A stretch of 16,356 nucleotides of DNA, taken from assembly GCA_002342685.1 (NCBI GenBank), contig DDQN01000043.1, positions 115,806 through 132,161 of the forward strand, given 5' to 3'. The translations under genes and the position numbers were made by a program. Below, in pieces: positions 1-5,005 of the stretch (positions are counted from its first letter, which is position 1; every line of letters starts with the position of its first letter). A model generated the notes under the pieces. That model did no database searches and was not told where the DNA came from. It was given only the letters and a program-made list of their open reading frames with translations. This stretch comes from Vibrio sp. UBA2441 (GTDB taxonomy: Bacteria; Pseudomonadota; Gammaproteobacteria; Enterobacterales; Vibrionaceae).

Positions 1-17
1 GGTGATGGAGCAAAAGC

Positions 18-39
18 GGGTGGTGGGTATAGGGGCGGG
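18..39 (+). other. G-quadruplex motif (plus strand)
   Basis: Four G runs (GGG at 18-20 and 25-27, GGGG at 32-35, GGG at 37-39) are separated by loops of 4, 4 and 1 nt, which fits the usual four-run G-quadruplex pattern. The second copy of the 38-bp repeat loses the last full run because position 90 is T, so only this copy is complete. Folding is inferred from the pattern only. Confidence 0.5.
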
Positions 40-116
40 CTACAGGCAATAGGTGATGGAGCAAAAGCGGGTGGTGGGTATAGGGGCGGTGGATGAAAAG
101 CGGGTTATGGGAAAAT

Positions 117-140
117 CCCACAACCCACAACCCACAACCC
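117..140 (-). other. G-quadruplex motif in the ampG 3' untranslated region
   Basis: On the minus strand, four GGG runs are separated by three identical TTGT loops, a regular G3-N4 pattern. It begins 7 bp after the ampG stop codon and lies on the non-template strand of ampG, so it would also be present in ampG mRNA. It could affect termination, RNA stability or replication. That role is inference. Confidence 0.55.
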
Positions 141-147
141 ATATCAC

Positions 148-1497
148 CTATTCGTTTTTAATCTCGGCTTTTTCGAGTAGTTTGGTAAAGTAGTGACGAA
201 GTGAGTAGAGCATTATCAGGCTTGGTATCACCATAAGAGCGGTAATGATAAAGAACAATGACCAATCATTTAAGTAGTCGGCCAATTCACCGCTAAATGA
301 AGCCAGCGTTGTTCGGCCAAAGTTGCCTAATGACGCTAGAAGGGCATATTGAGTCGCAGAGAACGCTTGGCCAGTAAGCATCGTCAGGAAGGATACAAAC
401 GCGACGGTGGAAAATGCCGTTGTAAAATTATCAACGATGATTGTGGCTAGGAACAGGTGTTCGCTAGGCCCAACACTTGCTATCCATGCAAACATAAGGT
501 TACTGGATGCCATGGCAATCCCGCCAATCATCAAGCCTTTCACGATACCGAACTTCACATTAAACATGCTGCCAACTAATGTGAAGAAAATGGTTACCCA
601 CCAGCCAATAAGTTTAGAGTAATGACCTATCTGCTCATTACTAAAACCAACCTCTTTGTAAAAGGTAATCGACATTCTACCCAAAAAGGCTTCACCAATT
701 TTAAACAGAAATACGAATAAAAGAAGAGTGAGAGCGACTTGAACACCATTTCGTTTAAAGAAGTCATAAAAGGGTTCGATGACGGTGACACTTAACCAGG
801 CAATTAGTCGGGAGTGTACCACTTTATTATGTCGTTCCTCCGCAATGTGCTGTAGTTGCTCTCTTTTGGTCGTTGGTTCACCAACCAGTAGAGTGAAGAC
901 CATCAGGACACCAATAACAAAAGCCATTCCGTAATAAACACCGTTCCAGCCAATGCTATCGGCATTAATAAACGCGAGGTAACCAGGAAGTGAATATCCG
1001 GTCCACCAGCCTATAACGGCCATTGCAGAGGCTTGAGGGAGTTTACTTGAATCGGATTTAGGAAAGGTATCAATACGATAAGCATCGATGGCAATATCTT
1101 GAGTCGCAGATGCGGTTGCTATGCCCAGAGCCAGCATTGAGGTGAACATTAAGTCACTGGCAGGGTTTACGCCCGCAATAAACAAGGTGAAGACAAGTAT
1201 GAAAGACTGACAAAGAAATACCCAGCTCCGGCGCTGACCCAATAGAGAATGTAAAACAGGAAGTTTTACCCTGTCAACCAGCGGTGCCCAAAGAAAATTA
1301 ATGGCGTAAACGGCAAATACTGAACCGAAATATCCAATAGCCGCTCGAGTAAGACCTGCATCTTTAAGCCAACCAGACATATTGGAACCGATCAAAACCC
1401 ATGGGAAGCCGCTGGAGCACCCGAGCATGAATACCCATAGTAATTTTTTGTCTAGATAACTTTTGAACGTCTCTAGCCAAGACATTTGATGTGTCAT
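148..1497 (-). CDS. ampG: AmpG-type muropeptide permease (MFS)
   Basis: Inner-membrane major facilitator protein of about 449 residues that in characterised relatives imports GlcNAc-anhydroMurNAc (muropeptides) for cell-wall recycling; in some bacteria this also feeds AmpC induction. Family marks include the N-terminal LLWVFMLGCSSGFPWVL helix, FLWAPLVDR after TM2, the SATQDIAIDAYRID stretch, and FSATQYALLASLGNFGRT near the C-terminus. The chain is hydrophobic throughout, with the expected dozen or so segments. An open frame extends one codon to a TTG at 1500, but the ATG at 1497 follows GGGAG with about 6-nt spacing and is preferred. The gene starts 28 bp beyond a strong hairpin that follows the cyclophilin gene, so it may depend on read-through or on a promoter inside that gene. 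Its TAG stop lies in the inverted end of the repeat element at 48-152. Confidence 0.93.
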   Translation of the reverse strand: MTHQMSWLETFKSYLDKKLLWVFMLGCSSGFPWVLIGSNMSGWLKDAGLTRAAIGYFGSVFAVYAINFLWAPLVDRVKLPVLHSLLGQRRSWVFLCQSFILVFTLFIAGVNPASDLMFTSMLALGIATASATQDIAIDAYRIDTFPKSDSSKLPQASAMAVIGWWTGYSLPGYLAFINADSIGWNGVYYGMAFVIGVLMVFTLLVGEPTTKREQLQHIAEERHNKVVHSRLIAWLSVTVIEPFYDFFKRNGVQVALTLLLFVFLFKIGEAFLGRMSITFYKEVGFSNEQIGHYSKLIGWWVTIFFTLVGSMFNVKFGIVKGLMIGGIAMASSNLMFAWIASVGPSEHLFLATIIVDNFTTAFSTVAFVSFLTMLTGQAFSATQYALLASLGNFGRTTLASFSGELADYLNDWSLFFIITALMVIPSLIMLYSLRHYFTKLLEKAEIKNE

Positions 1498-1524
1498 CAA
1501 ACACTCCCTGTTTATTCTAATGTG

Positions 1525-1552
1525 AAAAGGGCTGATGAGTATCAGCCCTTTT
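1525..1552. terminator. Bidirectional hairpin between the cyclophilin gene and ampG
   Basis: A perfect 12-bp stem pairs AAAAGGGCTGAT (1525-1536) with ATCAGCCCTTTT (1541-1552) around a GAGT loop. On the minus strand it starts 9 bp after the cyclophilin stop codon and ends in TTTT, fitting a Rho-independent terminator. It sits just upstream of ampG, so it may be a partial terminator that lowers ampG expression. Confidence 0.8.
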
Positions 1553-1561
1553 TAGTGTTAC

Positions 1562-2110
1562 TTATTTTTGTATGGTGACTTTATTGATTACAATGGCAGT
1601 CGCTGGTACATCATGGTAACGGCCAAATGTTTTCGTTGGTTGTTTGGCCATGTTTTGAATAATCTCGAATCCAGCCGTTACTTTTCCGAAAACAGCATAA
1701 CCTGGATTTTTCCCTTTTTGGAAATCTAAAAAGTGGTTGTCGCTATAGTTAATAAAAAATTGGCGTGTTGCAGAATCAGGGTTATTGGTCCTTGCCATAG
1801 CGATGGTCGCTACTTTATTTTTCAGACCGTTTTCTGCCTCATTTTTAATAGCAGCGTAAGATGGTTTCATTTTCATATCGGTATCAAACCCACCACCCTG
1901 AGCCATAAAGTTTGGGATGATGCGGTGAAATATAGACCCTACATAGCTTCCGTCTTCCACATATTTCAAAAAATTGGCAGCCGTAATTGGTGCCTTTTCT
2001 GAGTCGAGCTCTACTGTAAATTTGCCCATGCTGGTTTCAAAAACCACACTCGGTGCTGCCATTACAGATGCACTAATAAAGCAAAGTAGTGATATAAATA
2101 GTTTATTCAT
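1562..2110 (-). CDS. ppiA: Periplasmic cyclophilin-type peptidyl-prolyl isomerase (PpiA-like)
   Basis: Catalyses cis-trans isomerisation of proline peptide bonds, probably in the periplasm. The N-terminus is a typical signal peptide (MNKLFISLLCFISASVMA, likely cut after A18). Of 182 residues, the mature part is a compact bacterial cyclophilin with FHRIIPNFMAQGGG at 61-74 (catalytic Arg63, Gln71), IKNEAENGL at 88-96, the ATIAMART..PDSATRQFFIN core at 101-121, and GYAVFGKV at 137-144. It aligns well with E. coli PpiA from memory. Its ATG overlaps the TAA of the upstream lipoprotein gene (TAATG), implying translational coupling. A strong hairpin follows its stop codon. Confidence 0.93.
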   Translation of the reverse strand: MNKLFISLLCFISASVMAAPSVVFETSMGKFTVELDSEKAPITAANFLKYVEDGSYVGSIFHRIIPNFMAQGGGFDTDMKMKPSYAAIKNEAENGLKNKVATIAMARTNNPDSATRQFFINYSDNHFLDFQKGKNPGYAVFGKVTAGFEIIQNMAKQPTKTFGRYHDVPATAIVINKVTIQK

Positions 2111-2682
2111 TAGAAGCGTTCCTTCATATAGCCGTTTAATTCAGGGTCATTGGCGATATCGGCCAGTACAAGACGAGTAATATCATTTAAGACTTCTTCA
2201 ATTTGTGCATCAGATGCACTGAAAGTACCGGTTTTGCTGGCTGTGCCGTTAAAGGTTTTGACTAATTTTCCAGCGGGAGTTTCAGCGGTTAATTGAAGGG
2301 TAATTTTAGCGTGCATCTCATTTGACATGACGCTATGTTTCACGTTAACCAATAGTTGTTGGATTTCCAGTGATAGGGAGTTTTCGCTATTAACCGTCAC
2401 CTGATAACCTTGTGAAGCTAACTGGTCATTAATGGCTGACTCCAGTGAGATGCGTATATTTTGTTTTGCATGGATTGGCTGAATGTTATTACGACCACTA
2501 TCAACCAGCGCAACGTACTGGGCAGAGCGAACATCTTTACTATCTAGCGTTAAGCTCAAATTATCGACGGTTTTATTTTGGCTCGTCGTCGCTAAAGGCA
2601 TGAAGTTGACTTGTGGCTCGTCAGGAGATGATGAGCAAGCTGCTAATAGGACGATCGATGCAGCCAGGATCATTTTTTTCAT
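2110..2682 (-). CDS. yajG: YajG-family outer-membrane lipoprotein
   Basis: A 190-residue precursor with a lipoprotein signal (MKKMILAASIVLLAAC, lipobox LAAC, lipidated Cys16). Residues after the Cys are Ser, with no Asp at +2, so Lol sorting to the outer membrane is expected. The rest matches the YajG family, whose function is unknown. In enteric bacteria yajG is itself next to ampG, which supports the assignment. The ATG has an AAGGAA ribosome site about 7 nt upstream. The gene sits between rlmG (80-bp gap) and the cyclophilin gene (1-bp overlap). A 7-bp AT-rich dyad lies in the gap upstream at 2737-2754. Confidence 0.82.
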   Translation of the reverse strand: MKKMILAASIVLLAACSSSPDEPQVNFMPLATTSQNKTVDNLSLTLDSKDVRSAQYVALVDSGRNNIQPIHAKQNIRISLESAINDQLASQGYQVTVNSENSLSLEIQQLLVNVKHSVMSNEMHAKITLQLTAETPAGKLVKTFNGTASKTGTFSASDAQIEEVLNDITRLVLADIANDPELNGYMKERF

Positions 2683-2736
2683 AGTTAATTTCCTTTTTAA
2701 AATGCATTCATGCCATTTTTATACAGCACAGTACAG

Positions 2737-2754
2737 TTATCTATTTATAGATAA
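2737..2754. promoter_or_regulatory. AT-rich dyad between rlmG and yajG
   Basis: TTATCTA (2737-2743) and TAGATAA (2748-2754) form a perfect 7-bp inverted repeat around TTTA. It lies 8 bp after the rlmG stop codon and 55 bp before the yajG start. It could be a weak hairpin at the rlmG mRNA end or an operator for the yajG promoter. On the minus strand a TG-TATAAA box around 2718-2725 is a possible extended -10 for yajG, with no good -35. Function is uncertain. Confidence 0.3.
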
Positions 2755-2761
2755 TAAAGAA

Positions 2762-3901
2762 TTATTTAGTCGCTTGTAAAATAACAAATTTACTATTGGA
2801 TGCGATTCTTTTTACTTTGTTCTGTCCAAAGAGTCTTGATAGCTTATTATCGTAGCCTAGGTGACGGTTACCGATAACCAATAATTGCCCGCCAGTCTTC
2901 AGAACTTGCTTAGCATCACAGAACATTTGCCAAGCAATATGATCTGTAATGGTATTACTTTGATGAAATGGAGGGTTACATAAAATTAGGCTAGCACTAT
3001 TGTGTTCAAAGTCATCAAGGCAGTTGTTCGCAATATAGTGAAAATCACGTTCTTTTCCTAAAGCGGCTTCGGTATTCAGTCGGGCAGATTCCAGTGCCAT
3101 AAAACTTTCATCAACGCAGGTGATTTTGGCCTGAGGGTTTAACTGTCCCGCCTTAACAGACAGTACGCCATTACCGCATCCAAGATCTATAATATGGCTC
3201 AGTTCAGGATCGCTAGGTATATGCTGTAGCATAAATCGGGCACCTAAGTCTAAGCTTTCTGCGGAGTATACGTTGGCGTAATTTTTAAGCGTGTAGTTTT
3301 CACCATCGACTTGCCACTCAGTAATAGGTTCGACGGTTTCGTAGCGATTAACACTTACAGAGCTAAATACCAAACGGTGCTTTTTCCATGCTAGTGATGT
3401 GGTTGTGTCACCTAAAAAACGGTCAAATAATTTAAGGGTTGAAGAGTGAATATCTTTAGCTTTATTTACCGCGATGACGGTAGTGTTCTCGGGCATTAAA
3501 TCTTTAATTTTAACGAGTTGCCATGTAAGTAAGCGATTACTTTTAGGCAGTTTCATAATCACTAAGTCAGTGTTGGCTGGGATGTCATTCAGACAATCAA
3601 TAAATTGAATGTGGTTACACTTATTTCGTTGGAGATTCTTCAGTGTCGCCTGATGAGAAATGTAAGAGTCACTCATCATGGTGACGTTGTGTTTTTCAGA
3701 AAACCAGCATGACAGTGCACCAAAACTATCATTCATAATTAATATGTTTTGATCAGCCTTTAGTGGTAATTCCTCAATATGCTTGATCAGGTATTCATCT
3801 CCTGCATCCCAGGCTTGAAGTGTTTCATTGGGACGCTTGGGGAAACGATAAAGAGTGAGGTCTCTTTCTTGTATTTTTAGCTGGACTTTTACATCGCTCA
3901 T
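2762..3901 (-). CDS. rlmG: 23S rRNA (guanine-1835 N2) methyltransferase RlmG
   Basis: SAM-dependent methyltransferase that in E. coli modifies G1835 of 23S rRNA. The protein has 379 residues, almost the length of E. coli RlmG (378), and is collinear with it: LQAWDAGDEYL near 28-38, a degenerate N-terminal methyltransferase-like domain (NDSFGALSC 57-65), and a catalytic C-terminal domain with the SAM-binding DLGCGNG (239-245), VDES (263-266) and the N2-guanine signature NPPFH (309-313). It was distinguished from RsmC by matches such as DIHSSTLKLFDRFLG and NVYSAESLDLGARFM. The ATG has no clear Shine-Dalgarno sequence. A three-codon reading frame (ATG-GCT-AAC-TGA) ends directly before it. It is divergent from bolA. 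Confidence 0.93.
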   Translation of the reverse strand: MSDVKVQLKIQERDLTLYRFPKRPNETLQAWDAGDEYLIKHIEELPLKADQNILIMNDSFGALSCWFSEKHNVTMMSDSYISHQATLKNLQRNKCNHIQFIDCLNDIPANTDLVIMKLPKSNRLLTWQLVKIKDLMPENTTVIAVNKAKDIHSSTLKLFDRFLGDTTTSLAWKKHRLVFSSVSVNRYETVEPITEWQVDGENYTLKNYANVYSAESLDLGARFMLQHIPSDPELSHIIDLGCGNGVLSVKAGQLNPQAKITCVDESFMALESARLNTEAALGKERDFHYIANNCLDDFEHNSASLILCNPPFHQSNTITDHIAWQMFCDAKQVLKTGGQLLVIGNRHLGYDNKLSRLFGQNKVKRIASNSKFVILQATK

Positions 3902-4198
3902 TCAGTTAGCCATGTTAGAAACTAGTTATATGGGTGCCTATTGTCGCAAAAGCGATGGAAGCAGGAAACAAAAAGATACACTTAGTGGTTTCTAAACAAG
4001 ACCTGACTGCTGAGTTGGGTTTTTTTACCGGGTTGTACGCGCTCAGGTTATTCGACGATGCAGACCAGTTTTTTGTGACAATGACGCGGGTAATTACTCA
4101 CAATTGGGTATTAAGGTCATTTAATTTGATGAGTATCATACTCGCCTTCTATACTCAGCTAATAATTATTTAGCCAAACAGTCGTAGAGATAGAGCAC
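3902..4198. promoter_or_regulatory. Divergent rlmG/bolA intergenic control region
   Basis: A 297-bp non-coding stretch between the two start codons. A convincing promoter is visible only for bolA, near its right end. No clear -35/-10 pair for rlmG was found. A 79-codon open frame at 3934-4173 is not credible as a gene because it lacks a ribosome site and recognisable similarity. Confidence 0.6.
4126..4155 (+). promoter_or_regulatory. Predicted sigma-70-type bolA promoter with internal dyad
   Basis: TTGATG (4126-4131) and TATACT (4150-4155) are separated by 18 bp, giving a -35/-10 pair close to consensus, with transcription expected near 4162, about 37 nt before the bolA ATG. A perfect inverted repeat GAGTAT-C-ATACTC (4131-4143) fills most of the spacer and could be a repressor site. 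The promoter is a pattern match, not measured. Confidence 0.55.
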
Positions 4199-4507
4199 AT
4201 GATTCAAGAAGCGATCGAAACAAAGCTGCACAATGCGTTTTCTCCTTTTCATTTACAGGTTGTAAATGAAAGTTATATGCATAACGTACCTGCAGGATCC
4301 GAAAGTCATTTTAAAGTGGTCATTGTCAGTGATGACTTTAACGGTGATAGGCTAATAGCCAGACACAGGAAAGTGAACACAATTTTATCGAAAGAGCTTC
4401 AGAATAATATTCATGCTCTTTCAATTCATACCTTTACTCAAGAAGAATGGAAGGTTGAAAATGTTTTGGTTCCAACGTCTCCCGACTGCATGGGTGGCGG
4501 TAAATAG
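4199..4507 (+). CDS. bolA: BolA family protein
   Basis: A 102-residue BolA protein. The family partners with monothiol glutaredoxins in iron-sulfur handling, and E. coli BolA also acts as a transcriptional regulator affecting morphology and stress responses. The sequence is collinear with E. coli BolA: MIQEAIETKLHNAFSP, VVNESYMHNVPAGSESHFKVVIVSD, and HALSIHTFTQEEW near 72-84, with the conserved His residues of the cluster-binding region. The tail (PDCMGGGK) is short. The gene is monocistronic, with its own promoter and a strong terminator 9 bp after the stop codon. It lies directly upstream of the nqr control region. Confidence 0.94.
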   Translation: MIQEAIETKLHNAFSPFHLQVVNESYMHNVPAGSESHFKVVIVSDDFNGDRLIARHRKVNTILSKELQNNIHALSIHTFTQEEWKVENVLVPTSPDCMGGGK

Positions 4508-4516
4508 CGAGGCAAG

Positions 4517-4543
4517 AAAAGGCAACCTAGAGTTGCCTTTTTT
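4517..4543 (+). terminator. bolA Rho-independent terminator
   Basis: GGCAAC (4521-4526) pairs with GTTGCC (4532-4537) around CTAGA and is followed by six T (4538-4543). The flanking AAAA at 4517-4520 can extend the stem, so it may also act on the opposite strand. It isolates bolA from nqr. Confidence 0.88.
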
Positions 4544-4611
4544 ATACAGCGCAGTAGCAAGTTCACTGGCGTAAAATTGCTTAAAAACAGGTCTAATATA
4601 AATTTGTTTAG

Positions 4612-4640
4612 TATTATTATTAATAATGATAAATATCAAC
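4612..4640. promoter_or_regulatory. AT-rich dyad with Fur-like overlap
   Basis: ATTATTAATAAT at 4616-4627 is a perfect palindrome. The dyad extends to 4612-4631 with one mismatch. The overlapping 19-mer at 4622-4640 matches 14 of 19 positions of the classical Fur box (GATAATGATAATCATTATC). AT-rich DNA produces such matches by chance, so this is only a candidate iron-response site. Confidence 0.3.
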
Positions 4641-4690
4641 ATTAATGATAAGCGAAATGTTTTAGTTTTACTTGAATATAATGTTATTTC

Positions 4691-4745
4691 ACAATTGAAC
4701 TTAACTACAATTATGATGTTTTTTAACAATTGTGCTTAACTTCAA
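4691..4745. repeat. Pair of 20-bp direct repeats upstream of nqrA
   Basis: ACAATTGAACTTAACTACAA (4691-4710) and ACAATTGTGCTTAACTTCAA (4726-4745) match at 17 of 20 positions with a period of 35 bp. Both carry CTTAACT, and a third TTAAC lies at 4723-4727. On the other strand these read GTTAA, the core of ArcA-type sites. They sit just downstream of the TATAAT at 4677, where a regulator would control transcription. Confidence 0.5.
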
Positions 4746-4825
4746 ACTTATTGATATTTGATCTGTGTATTGATGAAGTGAACATAAGATTTTGTGGCAG
4801 TTGCCTGTATTGGTAATGGTAACAA

Positions 4826-4834
4826 TGCTATAAA
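4826..4834 (+). promoter_or_regulatory. Predicted extended -10 promoter element for nqr
   Basis: TGC-TATAAA is an extended -10 box; the hexamer 17 bp upstream (TGTATT, 4806-4811) is a poor -35. It would start transcription near 4841 and give a leader of about 165 nt. The TATAAT at 4677-4682 is an alternative or additional start. Neither is proven. Confidence 0.4.
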
Positions 4835-4893
4835 AAATGCTAAACTGACGAACCTAAAAAGTCCTTCCATTCTCATTGAGAGGGATATTTTAA

Positions 4894-4951
4894 CAGAATG
4901 TTGCGATTCTGGTGAATTAAAAACCAGAGCCGGGCACAACCATGTCGTGTC
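4894..4951 (+). promoter_or_regulatory. nqr leader with competing hairpins
   Basis: CAGAAT (4894-4899) can pair with ATTCTG (4906-4911). TCTGGT (4908-4913) can instead pair with ACCAGA (4923-4928). The two stems share 4908-4911 and exclude each other. A third stem pairs GGCAC (4933-4937) with GTGTC (4947-4951). Mutually exclusive stems ahead of a start codon are typical of RNA-based control, but the stems are short and no known riboswitch class is recognised. Confidence 0.3.
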
Positions 4952-5005
4952 TATATGTTACGCAATTAAAGAATCTTTTTTCCGATAAAAATAGTGCAAG
5001 TGCGT

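Larger units (their letters stand above)
1..152. repeat. G-rich intergenic repeat element at the 3' end of ampG
   Basis: A 38-bp sequence occurs twice, identically, at 1-38 and 52-89 (period 51 bp). It is followed by four CCC runs separated by ACAA (117-140). A hairpin pairs 102-112 with 116-126 (11 bp, one mismatch, 3-nt loop). The 10-mer AATAGGTGAT at 48-57 is exactly inverted as ATCACCTATT at 143-152, so the unit from 48 to 152 has inverted ends. The element reaches into the ampG stop codon. It resembles species-specific intergenic repeats rather than a gene. The left part may continue outside the window. Its family is not identified. Confidence 0.75.
4544..5005 (+). promoter_or_regulatory. 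nqr operon control region and leader
   Basis: A 462-bp AT-rich non-coding region between the bolA terminator and nqrA. From left to right it holds a 20-bp near-perfect dyad (4612-4631) next to a Fur-like stretch, a consensus TATAAT at 4677-4682, two 20-bp direct repeats (4691-4710, 4726-4745), an extended -10 at 4826-4834, and a leader with several possible hairpins (4894-4951). Such a long upstream region suggests multi-input regulation. Open frames on both strands here (4748-4939 minus, 4794-4988 plus) show no ribosome site or family similarity and are not called. Confidence 0.6.

Noticed and set aside
1..140. Possible CRISPR array in the G-rich repeats
   Set aside because: Only two 38-bp copies with a 13-bp spacer and heptamer repeats, no further repeat-spacer units and no cas genes; this does not fit a CRISPR array.
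2721..2740. Possible second LexA box upstream of yajG (ACAGCACAGTACAG)
   Set aside because: Several CAG/ACAG triplets are present but no CTGT at the required 8-bp spacing.
2762..3901. Annotation of the methyltransferase as RsmC (16S G1207)
   Set aside because: RsmC shares the NPPFH signature, but the N-terminal half and blocks such as DIHSSTLKLFDRFLG and NVYSAESLDLGARFM match RlmG.
3934..4173. 79-codon open frame between rlmG and bolA
   Set aside because: It starts at a non-ATG codon without a ribosome site, shows no recognisable family, and covers the bolA promoter.
4421..4729. Minus-strand open frames opposite the bolA end and nqr region (also 4748-4939)
   Set aside because: One overlaps the bolA coding end and terminator; both are low-complexity translations of AT-rich DNA without ribosome sites.
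4968..4981. AAAG-AAT-CTTT followed by T run as an nqr leader terminator
   Set aside because: A 4-bp AT-rich stem is too weak to act as an intrinsic terminator on its own.
4794..4988. 64-codon open frame in the nqr leader
   Set aside because: It starts upstream of the most likely promoter, has no ribosome site, and its composition follows the AT-rich leader.
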